A stretch of DNA of 8,115 nt from an uncultured Atopostipes sp. (GCA_947296835.1 CAMYQS010000052.1:1-8115); one strand, 5' to 3'. Positions 1-6,634 are shown, counted from the first letter of the stretch. A program made the numbers and translations. Notes: generated by a model from the sequence alone, not told the origin.

Positions 1-56
1 ATTCATCCTAGTACTGAAGTACCAGGTTTTCTTTCGGTGCGACTTTTATAAAATCG

Positions 57-83
57 CGATATATTCTTACCTTAAGTATATCG
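57..83. promoter_or_regulatory. Imperfect dyad upstream of the first promoter
   Basis: The arms CGATATA (57-63) and TATATCG (77-83) are exact inverted repeats. Inside them CTTA (66-69) pairs with TAAG (73-76), giving an 11-bp hairpin with a two-base bulge. It lies just upstream of the likely -35 area of the first gene. It could be a repressor operator, or a weak AT-rich terminator of a gene outside the window, since T-rich sequence follows at 86-99. Bases 1-56 show no gene that I can support; they hold only a short palindrome at 11-22. Confidence 0.3.
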
Positions 84-89
84 GCTATT

Positions 90-118
90 TTCTATTTTTG
101 CCATTTCTGTTGTATAAT
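90..118 (+). promoter_or_regulatory. Probable promoter of the nucleotidyltransferase gene
   Basis: A perfect -10 hexamer TATAAT lies at 113-118. The -35 at the proper 17-base distance (TTCTAT, 90-95) is poor. TTGCCA at 98-103 is a better -35 match, but only 9 bases separate it from the -10, so it is not usable. Transcription would begin near 125, leaving a leader of about 50 bases before the first credible start codon. Confidence 0.45.
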
Positions 119-145
119 CGAGTAGACAAAGTAATGAAACAATCA

Positions 146-181
146 AAAGGTGGAAATCAGCATCTTATATGCTGTAAATTG
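146..181 (+). promoter_or_regulatory. Ribosome site separated from a TTG start by a hairpin
   Basis: AAAGGTGG (146-153) is a good Shine-Dalgarno sequence, but the next in-frame start, TTG at 179, is 25 bases downstream. Between them CAGCAT (158-163) and ATGCTG (169-174) form a perfect 6-bp hairpin with a 5-base loop. If the hairpin folds, the spacing shrinks to 4 + 4 = 8 bases, which is normal. A hairpin-bridged ribosome site is known from phage T4 gene 38; its use here is an inference. The stem also hides an out-of-frame ATG (169) that is followed by CTG and a stop. Confidence 0.4.
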
Positions 182-745
182 AGGTTGATAAAAATCGATT
201 ATAATTCAATATTTTTAAAAATCATTCAAGAAGATAAAGAAATAATGGCGTTTCTTCAATCAGTAGAGAAATTAGAATTAAATGATGCATGGATTTGTGC
301 TGGGGTACTCCGAAATAAAGTGTGGGATACTTTGTCGAAAGATTCAACAACAGTTAATGACATTGACGTTATTTATTTTGATTCCACTGACCTGTCTTTG
401 GATACTGAAAAAGTACTAGAAGAAAAATTAAAATGCAAACTTCAGAATCAGCCGTGGTCTGTTAAAAATCAGGCACGAATGCATCTGAAAAGTGGCTTTA
501 GTCCATTTAACTCATCATATGATGGAGTTGCTCATTTTCCTGAAACACCCACGGCAATTGCTGTAAGAATATTTAATGGTGAACTAGAAGTTATGGCACC
601 TTATGGATTAGAAGACTTATTTGAAATGAGGGTAAAACCTACTCCGTATTATGAAGAAAACACGAATTACCATAATATTTATGTTGAGAGAGTTCAGAGT
701 AAAAACTGGCAAGAATCTTGGAAAGACTTAAAAATACAATTTTAA
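179..745 (+). CDS. Nucleotidyltransferase family protein (DUF925/PF06042)
   Basis: This is a stand-alone nucleotidyltransferase-fold protein of the DUF925 family, whose substrate is unknown. With the TTG start it has 188 residues, close to the family's usual length. The glycine-containing segment AWICAGVLRNKVWD is at about 37-50 and the metal-binding acidic motif NDIDVIYFD at about 60-68. Family-typical stretches follow: WSVKNQARMH (93-102), ETPTAIAVRI (122-131), APYGLEDLF (140-148) and a C-terminal RVQSKNW (171-177). The start is uncertain. Extending to TTG 98 would use promoter DNA; ATG 134 has no ribosome site; ATG 244 would remove the family's first helix (FLKIIQEDKEIM); TTG 185 has no spacer after GAGG. 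TTG 179 fits if the upstream hairpin closes the gap. The gene is more AT-rich than its neighbour (84 G/C in the 240 bases 241-480). The oxidoreductase start follows after 33 bases, so co-transcription is likely. Family assignment is strong; biological role is unknown. Confidence 0.85.
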   Translation: MRLIKIDYNSIFLKIIQEDKEIMAFLQSVEKLELNDAWICAGVLRNKVWDTLSKDSTTVNDIDVIYFDSTDLSLDTEKVLEEKLKCKLQNQPWSVKNQARMHLKSGFSPFNSSYDGVAHFPETPTAIAVRIFNGELEVMAPYGLEDLFEMRVKPTPYYEENTNYHNIYVERVQSKNWQESWKDLKIQF

Positions 746-778
746 GATACATATAATTTTATCTAAAGGATGGATGAC

Positions 779-1732
779 ATGATCAAATGGGGAATTATTG
801 GTGCTGGAAATATTGCGCACCGTTTTGCGGATAGTTTAGAGAATTTAAATGATGCAACATTATATGCCGTTGCAAATCGTACGATTGAAAAAGCTGAGAA
901 ATTTAGAGCGAATCATCCTAGTGAGAAAGCTTATGGCAGTTATGATGACCTGTTAGCGGATGAAAACATCGACGCGGTCTACATTGCGGTACCACATAAA
1001 TTCCACCTAGAGTGGGTCAAGAAAGCTTTAGAAGTAGGGAAAGCAGTCCTATGTGAAAAGCCAGCAACTTTATCGCTGGATGAAATGAAACAAATTTCAG
1101 AACTTGCACAAGAGAAAAAGCTATTCTTTATGGAAGCCATGAAGAGTCGTTTCACACCAGCATACCGCGAAGTGAAAAACTTAGTCGAAGCGGGTGAAAT
1201 TGGGAACGTAATCGGCGTGTACACATCACTTTGTCGTGTATTTCCATTAGATAATTCGGGTTACTTTTACGAACCCGTTCAAGGCGGTTGCTTACTCGAT
1301 ATGGGTGTTTATAATGCTGCGCTGATTGAAGATTTTACAAAGGAGCCTTTCGAACTAGACGAATTAGAGTATGAAATGCATGAAGATACAGTAGAGGTTT
1401 ACGTGAACGCGAAATTGACTTCTGGAGATGTTGAGGTTATTTTAGAGTCCGCTTTTGACCGTGAAACAGAAACAAAAGCAGTTATTCGTGGAACAAAAGG
1501 GCTAATTATTATTCCGGATTTCCACCGTCCAACGAACTATATTTTACAAACACAAGACAGCATGAAATCAGTTGAAGTGCCTTACAAAGTAGATGACTTT
1601 TATGGTGAAATCAGACACGTTGTCGATTGCCTAGCGAATGACTTTACAGAGAGTCCAATCATGACTTTGGAAAATTCTGAAAATGTCGCACGTCTATTAG
1701 ATGTTATCAAAGCGGAGATTCCATACGTTTAA
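779..1732 (+). CDS. Gfo/Idh/MocA family NAD(P)-dependent oxidoreductase
   Basis: A cytosolic dehydrogenase of 317 residues that should oxidise or reduce a sugar, polyol or related hydroxyl compound with NAD(P). The N-terminal Rossmann fold opens with GIIGAGNIA (dinucleotide-binding glycines at 8-13). The family's EKP motif is in VLCEKPATLS (EKP at 93-95), whose lysine is normally catalytic. The start of the C-terminal domain carries GGCLLDMGVY (169-178). The last position is Tyr where inositol dehydrogenase-type members have His, as in the glucose-fructose oxidoreductase and dimeric dihydrodiol dehydrogenase branch, so the substrate is probably not inositol. ATG 779 is chosen over ATG 770 because AAAGGA (765-770) lies 8 bases before it but would overlap the earlier ATG. 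It probably shares a transcript with the upstream gene. No adjacent transport or sugar gene reveals the substrate. Confidence 0.93.
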   Translation: MIKWGIIGAGNIAHRFADSLENLNDATLYAVANRTIEKAEKFRANHPSEKAYGSYDDLLADENIDAVYIAVPHKFHLEWVKKALEVGKAVLCEKPATLSLDEMKQISELAQEKKLFFMEAMKSRFTPAYREVKNLVEAGEIGNVIGVYTSLCRVFPLDNSGYFYEPVQGGCLLDMGVYNAALIEDFTKEPFELDELEYEMHEDTVEVYVNAKLTSGDVEVILESAFDRETETKAVIRGTKGLIIIPDFHRPTNYILQTQDSMKSVEVPYKVDDFYGEIRHVVDCLANDFTESPIMTLENSENVARLLDVIKAEIPYV

Positions 1733-1768
1733 TAGAGAATAGCGACAAGTTTTACGCCAACTCAGATC

Positions 1769-1797
1769 TTTTTAATTTCATCAAAATGTGCTATGGT
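1769..1797 (+). promoter_or_regulatory. Possible extended -10 promoter for the Nudix gene
   Basis: TGCTATGGT (1789-1797) matches an extended -10 element (TGnTATnnT). The -35 region at 17 bases spacing (TTTTTA, 1769-1774) is weak. Transcription would start near 1803, about 29 bases before the start codon. The gap between the oxidoreductase and Nudix genes (1733-1831) contains no terminator, so read-through from upstream is equally possible. Confidence 0.35.
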
Positions 1798-1831
1798 TGA
1801 TCCAATAAAGTGGATTAAGGAGATTTATGCG

Positions 1832-2227
1832 ATGACGAAAAAGATAATCGAAGTAGTGGGAGCGGCCATCATCAAGAATAATAAAGTGCTGGTGATGCAA
1901 CGTGGAGAACAGATGACTTTACCAGGCATGTGGGAATTCCCAGGTGGTAAAATCGAAGCGAATGAAACCGAAGAACAAGCCCTTATTCGTGAAATAAAAG
2001 AAGAGTTAAACGTAGATATTGAGATTCGCGATTACATTAACGAAGCATCTTATGATTACGATTTTGGAACGGTGATTCTAAAGGTGTACACGGCTGAAAT
2101 TGTAGCGGGTCAAATTTCAATGGAAGAGCACAGTGATGGAAAATGGGTTACAGCAGATGAACTCATGACAATCGATTGGGCGCCAGTGGATATCCCAGCG
2201 GCTGAAGCATTAACTAAATACTTATAA
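1832..2227 (+). CDS. MutT-like Nudix (deoxy)nucleoside triphosphate pyrophosphohydrolase
   Basis: A 131-residue cytosolic Nudix hydrolase expected to cleave (d)NTPs, perhaps oxidised ones, to the monophosphate and pyrophosphate. The Nudix box begins at Gly39 (GKIEANE...REIKEEL) and keeps the G-x5-E-x7-RE-U-x-EE pattern. The usual glycine after EE-x is Asn (EELNV), a common variant in this branch. The preceding MTLPGMWEFPGGK is typical of MutT/mutator-type proteins, where the Trp-Glu-Phe segment packs near the nucleotide. ATG 1832 is chosen because AAGGAG (1817-1822) sits 9 bases upstream; an in-frame ATG at 1793 lacks any ribosome site and adds 13 residues not typical of the family. It is the last gene of the plus-strand group and runs into a shared terminator. 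The exact substrate (8-oxo-dGTP, dCTP analogues or other) cannot be read from the sequence. Confidence 0.92.
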   Translation: MTKKIIEVVGAAIIKNNKVLVMQRGEQMTLPGMWEFPGGKIEANETEEQALIREIKEELNVDIEIRDYINEASYDYDFGTVILKVYTAEIVAGQISMEEHSDGKWVTADELMTIDWAPVDIPAAEALTKYL

Positions 2228-2231
2228 AAAG

Positions 2232-2275
2232 AAACTCCCTATCGATTTTTCAATCGATTTTTCGATAAGGAGTTT
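2232..2275. terminator. Bidirectional Rho-independent terminator between convergent genes
   Basis: AAACTCC (2232-2238) and TATCGA (2240-2245) pair with TCGATA (2262-2267) and GGAGTTT (2269-2275), with one mismatch in between. A T-run follows on the plus strand (2272-2277), and a T-rich tract follows on the minus strand (the A-run at 2225-2230). It can therefore stop both the Nudix transcript and the minus-strand helicase transcript. The loop region contains an 11-base direct repeat, ATCGATTTTTC, at 2241-2251 and 2253-2263. Confidence 0.88.
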
Positions 2276-2281
2276 TTTATT

Positions 2282-5200
2282 TTAATTTTCGCGTACTAAA
2301 TATTGGAATAATTGATAAGTCATCGCTTGATGTAAGGACAAGTCCATTGTCACAACCGGCGCTTTGTTTCCAAACTCACCAATTTCATGATCATCCGCTG
2401 AGCCATCATTATAATCAGCAGGTCCCATGTAATAGAATTCTGTTCCTTCACTTTCTTCTCTTTTTACAAAAATGTGTAAGGCAATATCTAATGCATCTGA
2501 ATGGATGATGTTTTGTACTTCAGTCGATTTAGTCGTTAAGTTAGACCGCGAATACCAATGCAACAAGCTTTCATTGATAAACTCATCACCGTATTTGGTT
2601 GTGTCACTAATGTCATCACTTTTATGATAGTTAATGAAAATCGGACAAGTTCCATGCTTGATGCGGTAACCGTAAACAGTCGAACTCTCATCATTTTCCC
2701 AAAGTAGAAGACGTAAGGCATCTTTTCTCGAATACTTTTCACCAATCTCTAAACCTTTTAGCGTGTAGCCAGCTGGATATTTCTTGGAACGGGCAATTCC
2801 AGTTTTAATGGAATCAACTGCTAGCTCATAGAATATCGCATCATCTAATGCATCTTGAAAGAATTTGGACATTTGATAGTAGCCGTTTTTAATTTCAATC
2901 AACGGATGTTGATACTTCGTTTGTGCTGATGAAATGAAATACTTCAACGTCAATACACTCTCAACTGACTGAATGAGTTTATCTGAATACTCAGCGCGGT
3001 GCTTATCAAGGTCTATCAGATAGTCTTTTTTCGAAATCGGTCGTCGTTCTTGAATCAATAATTTCAACAACAACAATTCATGCGGTCGCTTACCGTTCAT
3101 CAGCTCAAAAGCAATCATCCGCAACATACCCGCTTGACCGTCATCTGCAATTTGGTAAGGTTCTTTATTTTTTTCAAACTTATGAATCACTTCACCGTAG
3201 TGTTTGAAGCGACTATCTTCAAAATAAACGATCGGGTCTAAACTGTGTTCACGGTAATAGTCATACAATAATGGCGTGCGACCTAATTTGTTTTTTAGGT
3301 CTAGATACTCGGACTTCAAGTTCGCCATACTGGATAGCTTTGTTTTTGTAATGGAATCAAAGATTTGTTTCTGTGCGACTTCTTCAAAGTTAACCGTCGT
3401 AATACCTGAAATCTGTTGATGCTGTCCTAATTTACGACGATAATTATCTTTATTAAATGACTTATCACCATACAAGGCGATTGGAATTAAGTAGTTATTT
3501 TTATAGTTCCCGATGAAATCAATAATCGTGACCACGTTTTTCTTTGGATACAAACGCAAGCCGCGTCCCAATTGTTGAATGAAGACAATACTTGACTGGG
3601 TGTTACGCAACATCACAATTTGATTCAGACTTGGAATATCAATACCTTCATTAAAAATATCTACCGTCAAAATATAATCCAATTCACCATCCTCAAGTTG
3701 CTTCACCACACGTTCACGCACATCTTGCGAATCGCTTCCGGATAAGGCAACCGTTCGTAAACCCCGCGCATTCAGTTCAACCGACAATTCTTCAGCTTCC
3801 TGATTGCGGGAACAGAAGATTAATCCTTTCGTTTCTTCGGCACTAATTTCATAGTAACGTACTTTTTCTAAAATATGATCCACACGTTCGCGCGTCACTA
3901 ATCGAGAAAAATCTTCTTTCTCATCAATCAGTTCACCATCTTCGCGGCGCATTTCAGAAACACCATAATATAAGAACGGCGTCAGCATCTCTTCGGCCAA
4001 TGCTTCTTGGAGACGAATTTCATAAGCGACATTATAATGAAACAGCTCATAAATATTCTGACCATCCGTACGCTCAGGAGTCGCCGTTAATCCTAAGAAA
4101 AATTCCGGTGTGAAATGAGTCATGATTCGCTGGTAACTTGATGCGGCAGCGTGGTGCACTTCATCAATTAAAATGTAATCAAATAACTCTGAGTCTAATC
4201 CCTGTAAATTATCTTGTCGGGACAAAGATTGAATCGTCGCAAAAACATATTTCTTATTCGAAAGGTCCATGCCACTACGATAAATACAAGATTCATGCTC
4301 GTCATAACCGATAACTTTTCGAAACGATTCTTCTGCATCGCGTAAAATTTGTTCACGATGAACGAGGAATAACATCCGCTTAGGTTTCGCTTGCTTCACA
4401 TCGAAAGCACCCAAATAGGTTTTGCCAGTTCCCGTCGCACTAATCACTAAAGCACGTTCAGCCCCTTTATTTCGTAATGCCTCAATCGCCGTAACAGCTT
4501 CTTGCTGCATACGATTGGGTTTAACAACGGTATAAGGTTCATCCATAGGCACCGGAGTTTCAAAAAATGCATCAGCATGCACCAGTTGCCGGCGGGTCAT
4601 TTCATAATCCGCAATGGATGCTGCTGTTAAACTAGCCGACTTTTCCCACAATTCGTCAAAGTCTGCTGTCGTCCGTTTAATAAATTCGCCGTTATCGGCC
4701 GATGTTAATTTTACGTTCCATTCGTAGTTCAATTTCAACGCGGAATGCGTCAAGTTCGAACTTCCCACAATCACCGTCTGTTCTTGAATATGATTAAAAA
4801 TATAAACTTTCGCATGCGACTTCACTTTTTCATCCGTCATACGCACTTCGACGTTCTCTAGTTTCATCAATTCGTGGAGCGCAGCAGGGTCATTAAATCC
4901 TAAATAAGGCGACACTAGAATTTTCCCTACACCACCTCGTGCTGAAAAATCTGCTAATTGTGTTTTCAACATACCAATGCCAGCTGTCGTCACGAAAGCA
5001 ACGTTGATACAAAAGGATTGAGCTTTCTTCAATTCATTTTGCAGTTCATTTAAAATGTATTCGCCTGTTTCAGGATTGTTTGTTAATACTTTTGGTGAGT
5101 ACAGATTATTGCGGTATTGCACGTTATGTATGAATCCGTACTTCAAAGATTGGTCCAATTGACTCTCGAAATTTTGATTTGTATAATTTGTCATTTTCAT
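2282..5200 (-). CDS. PLD nuclease - SF2 helicase - DUF3427-type protein
   Basis: A 972-residue, probably ATP-driven DNA-processing enzyme. Residues about 40-190 form a single phospholipase D-like domain, with the H-x-K pair in SHAKVYIF (H129, K131) and the downstream VGSSNLT (about 145-151). The Asp of the classic HKD motif is Asn here (HAKVYIFN), as relaxed in this subfamily. Residues about 225-565 are an SF2 helicase: Walker A ATGTGKT (255-261), Walker B IDEVHH (345-350), motif III GLTATPERTDG (from 370), motif V TVDIFNEGIDIP (512-523) and motif VI QQLGRGLR (542-549). About 400 further residues match the DUF3427-type C-terminus. Start: AGAGGTGAT (5210-5202) precedes ATG 5200; ATG 5194 and GTG 5206 are alternatives, but the GTG lies inside the ribosome site. 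It is a monocistronic unit with its own promoter and terminator. A restriction- or defence-like role, or DNA repair, is inferred; no methylase or other partner gene adjoins it. Confidence 0.93.
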   Translation of the reverse strand: MKMTNYTNQNFESQLDQSLKYGFIHNVQYRNNLYSPKVLTNNPETGEYILNELQNELKKAQSFCINVAFVTTAGIGMLKTQLADFSARGGVGKILVSPYLGFNDPAALHELMKLENVEVRMTDEKVKSHAKVYIFNHIQEQTVIVGSSNLTHSALKLNYEWNVKLTSADNGEFIKRTTADFDELWEKSASLTAASIADYEMTRRQLVHADAFFETPVPMDEPYTVVKPNRMQQEAVTAIEALRNKGAERALVISATGTGKTYLGAFDVKQAKPKRMLFLVHREQILRDAEESFRKVIGYDEHESCIYRSGMDLSNKKYVFATIQSLSRQDNLQGLDSELFDYILIDEVHHAAASSYQRIMTHFTPEFFLGLTATPERTDGQNIYELFHYNVAYEIRLQEALAEEMLTPFLYYGVSEMRREDGELIDEKEDFSRLVTRERVDHILEKVRYYEISAEETKGLIFCSRNQEAEELSVELNARGLRTVALSGSDSQDVRERVVKQLEDGELDYILTVDIFNEGIDIPSLNQIVMLRNTQSSIVFIQQLGRGLRLYPKKNVVTIIDFIGNYKNNYLIPIALYGDKSFNKDNYRRKLGQHQQISGITTVNFEEVAQKQIFDSITKTKLSSMANLKSEYLDLKNKLGRTPLLYDYYREHSLDPIVYFEDSRFKHYGEVIHKFEKNKEPYQIADDGQAGMLRMIAFELMNGKRPHELLLLKLLIQERRPISKKDYLIDLDKHRAEYSDKLIQSVESVLTLKYFISSAQTKYQHPLIEIKNGYYQMSKFFQDALDDAIFYELAVDSIKTGIARSKKYPAGYTLKGLEIGEKYSRKDALRLLLWENDESSTVYGYRIKHGTCPIFINYHKSDDISDTTKYGDEFINESLLHWYSRSNLTTKSTEVQNIIHSDALDIALHIFVKREESEGTEFYYMGPADYNDGSADDHEIGEFGNKAPVVTMDLSLHQAMTYQLFQYLVREN

Positions 5201-5228
5201 AATCACCTCTTATGTAAGCCTTAAGATC

Positions 5229-5237
5229 ATTGTAGCA
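5229..5237 (-). promoter_or_regulatory. Extended -10 promoter of the helicase gene
   Basis: Read on the minus strand, TGCTACAAT is an extended -10 element whose hexamer TACAAT occupies 5234-5229. The -35 area at 17 bases (GTGATC, 5257-5252) is poor, which is tolerated with a TGn extension. The start codon at 5200 is about 29 bases downstream. The divergent lipoprotein promoter lies about 40 bases further on, so the two genes share one 161-base control region (5201-5361). Confidence 0.5.
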
Positions 5238-5274
5238 GCAAAGATTGAAAAGATCACCCAACCATTTCAATTAT

Positions 5275-5317
5275 TTGCGGATCTGTCTGAAAGGGTATAC
5301 AATTAATATATACAGAT
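5275..5317 (+). promoter_or_regulatory. Promoter of the lipoprotein gene with flanking inverted repeat
   Basis: TTGCGG (5275-5280), a 17-base spacer and TACAAT (5298-5303) form a reasonable sigma-A-type promoter; transcription would start near 5310. The hexamer ATCTGT (5281-5286) and its complement ACAGAT (5312-5317) bracket the spacer, -10 and expected start site, with a nested GTATA/TATAC pair (5295-5299 and 5309-5313). This could be an operator, but the arms are short and AT-rich. Confidence 0.5.
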
Positions 5318-5361
5318 GTTGGCTACTATTTCTATGCTCAAGAGTGTGAAGGAGGAGTAAC

Positions 5362-6063
5362 ATGAAGAAATATTCAAAATACTTTATTTTATTCGCGTTA
5401 GCAGCCATCTTAGCTGCCTGTACGACGAATGACCCAGACACGCCTGCCCCTGAAGAGCCAGAGACCGAACAAGAGGTAGATAAACAGGAGCCTGAGACGC
5501 CAGAAGAAACGGATGAAGATGCTACTGATCCAGAAGAAACAGAAACCGTTGAATTTGACGAACAAATCGAAGAAACCATTGAAATTGAAGGCATGGAAAA
5601 CCCGATTACGTTAAATTTATATGACAAACCGGATGCTCCATTCTTAACGTATGTTCCAAACGAATTTCTAACGGAAGAAGCGAGTGGTGGTGAAGGTGAA
5701 TCGTATATCTTCTATACAAACTATGAAGGCGAAAAGAATGAGGATATTAACTTAGAGATTTATTTCTTCGCAGATCATATCACGGAAGAGCCGAGTCTTG
5801 ATGATGAGGACTCAACGTTCGCCACACGCCTTGAAGGAATGGAGGAAGTCCCAGTAGAAGAGAAGTGGCATGACTGGTCGATTAGCGAATACTACTCAGA
5901 AGACCGTTCAAACCACGCTTTACTTGGTGAACATGAAGGCCAATATTTTGTGATGGTCATAAATTCAACACCACTTTATTCAGAGGGATTCATTCCACGA
6001 GTAGATAAAATCATCAATCACTTCTATTGGACAGATACGAACGAATATTTAGTACAAGAATAA
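5362..6063 (+). CDS. Acidic lipoprotein of unknown function
   Basis: A 233-residue predicted surface lipoprotein. Residues 1-19 are a signal peptide (MKKYSK then a hydrophobic stretch), and the lipobox LAAC places the lipid-modified cysteine at position 20. Residues 21 to about 76 are a Pro/Thr-containing linker in which nearly half the residues are Asp or Glu (26 of 56 by my count), with a single Lys; it should be disordered and strongly negative. The rest (about 77-233) looks like a compact domain rich in aromatics, ending in FIPRVDKIINHFYW. I do not recognise the family; some Bacillota lipoproteins have similar tails, but I would not name a function. The start is secure: AAGGAGGAG (5349-5357) precedes ATG 5362. 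It has its own promoter and terminator and is divergent from the helicase gene, with no obvious functional tie to it. Confidence 0.85.
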   Translation: MKKYSKYFILFALAAILAACTTNDPDTPAPEEPETEQEVDKQEPETPEETDEDATDPEETETVEFDEQIEETIEIEGMENPITLNLYDKPDAPFLTYVPNEFLTEEASGGEGESYIFYTNYEGEKNEDINLEIYFFADHITEEPSLDDEDSTFATRLEGMEEVPVEEKWHDWSISEYYSEDRSNHALLGEHEGQYFVMVINSTPLYSEGFIPRVDKIINHFYWTDTNEYLVQE

Positions 6064-6075
6064 CAAAAATTAAAC

Positions 6076-6117
6076 AGGCAGCCATCTCAGTCAAAAGGAT
6101 TGAGGTGTCTGCTTTTT
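6076..6117 (+). terminator. Rho-independent terminator after the lipoprotein gene
   Basis: The stem GCAG-C-CATCTCA (6078-6089) pairs with TGAGGTG-T-CTGC (6101-6112), with one mismatch and one G-U pair. An 11-base loop separates the arms and TTTTT (6113-6117) follows. It starts 15 bases after the lipoprotein stop. Confidence 0.88.
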
Positions 6118-6131
6118 GAATGTAAAAATAA

Positions 6132-6161
6132 TCGACGAATGGCTATACAATCTGGTATACT
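6132..6161 (+). promoter_or_regulatory. Promoter of the flavin-binding protein gene
   Basis: TGGTATACT (6153-6161) is a clear extended -10 element, and TCGACG (6132-6137) is a 4-of-6 match to the -35 consensus at 18 bases spacing. Just upstream, TATACAAT (6144-6151) resembles the -10 region of the lipoprotein promoter. Transcription should begin near 6168. Confidence 0.6.
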
Positions 6162-6205
6162 ATAGATAACTAATGAAGAAGTTCACATGAACAGGAGTGG
6201 AAAAA

Positions 6206-6634
6206 ATGAAAGTGGAAGATATTATGAAAATTCTACAAGATGATATGAAGGTAGCCGTTGTGTCAACGGTGGATGAAGAGGGGCAGCCGCATGCGCGTCA
6301 CATCAATATGGGTGTTGCGAATGAGAATGGGGTATTCTTTATGACGAGCCCGAAGACGGATTTCTATAAGCAACTTAAAGCAAATCCCAAAGTGGCCATC
6401 ACCGGATTCAACGAAGACGGTTATTTAGTCCAAGTCATTCGCATCACTGGTGAAGTGCGCGATCTTGGAAAAGAAGGTTTGGAAGAAGTCTTGAAAGACA
6501 ATCCTTATGTTGAGCAAGTTTATCCAGACGAATCGGAGCGTCAAAATGTTCAAGTGTTCCATTTATATGAAGGTGATGGCTTTTACCACAGTATGAGTCA
6601 AGGGCATAAATACGTTTTTGAAATTGGGAAATAG
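6206..6634 (+). CDS. Pyridoxamine 5'-phosphate oxidase family (PNPOx-like) protein
   Basis: A 142-residue split-barrel protein of the PNPOx-like group, expected to bind FMN (or a related flavin) as a dimer in the cytosol. Family features are the strand-turn VVSTVDEEGQPHARHIN (18-34), the strand FFMTSPKTDFYKQLKANPKVAIT (44-66), where residues after the serine usually contact flavin phosphate, and the mid-barrel VIRITGEVRDL. It is much shorter than true PdxH enzymes, so vitamin B6 synthesis should not be assumed; small members include general-stress and nitroreductase-like proteins. ATG 6206 is chosen over GTG 6197 because AGGAG (6193-6197) is 8 bases upstream and overlaps that GTG. It is transcribed alone between its own promoter and a strong terminator. 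A decayed copy of its 5' end lies 541 bases downstream. Confidence 0.92.
   Translation: MKVEDIMKILQDDMKVAVVSTVDEEGQPHARHINMGVANENGVFFMTSPKTDFYKQLKANPKVAITGFNEDGYLVQVIRITGEVRDLGKEGLEEVLKDNPYVEQVYPDESERQNVQVFHLYEGDGFYHSMSQGHKYVFEIGK

Noticed and set aside
11..22. Palindrome GTACTGAAGTAC as an operator or terminator
   Set aside because: Five-base arms with a two-base gap and no context; expected often by chance.
98..118. TTGCCA paired with TATAAT as a full promoter
   Set aside because: Only 9 bases separate the two hexamers, far below the 16-18 needed; the -10 may be real but needs another -35.
169..177. Mini-ORF ATG-CTG-stop as a regulatory leader peptide
   Set aside because: It is two codons long, lies in a hairpin and is 15 bases from the ribosome site; too little to call a gene.
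98..178. N-terminal extension of the nucleotidyltransferase from TTG 98 or ATG 134
   Set aside because: The segment overlaps the TATAAT promoter, has no ribosome site before either start, and the family normally begins close to the FLKIIQEDKEIM helix.
979..1224. Minus-strand open frame inside the oxidoreductase gene
   Set aside because: Antisense shadow of a well-supported conserved gene, with no initiation signal.
2282..5200. Known multi-gene defence system such as type I restriction, DISARM or BREX
   Set aside because: No methylase, specificity subunit or other partner gene is present on either side; the flanks are a Nudix hydrolase and a lipoprotein.
5271..5627. Minus-strand open frame with a serine-rich protein
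   Set aside because: It is the antisense shadow of the acidic Glu/Asp-rich lipoprotein linker and has no ribosome site or family features.
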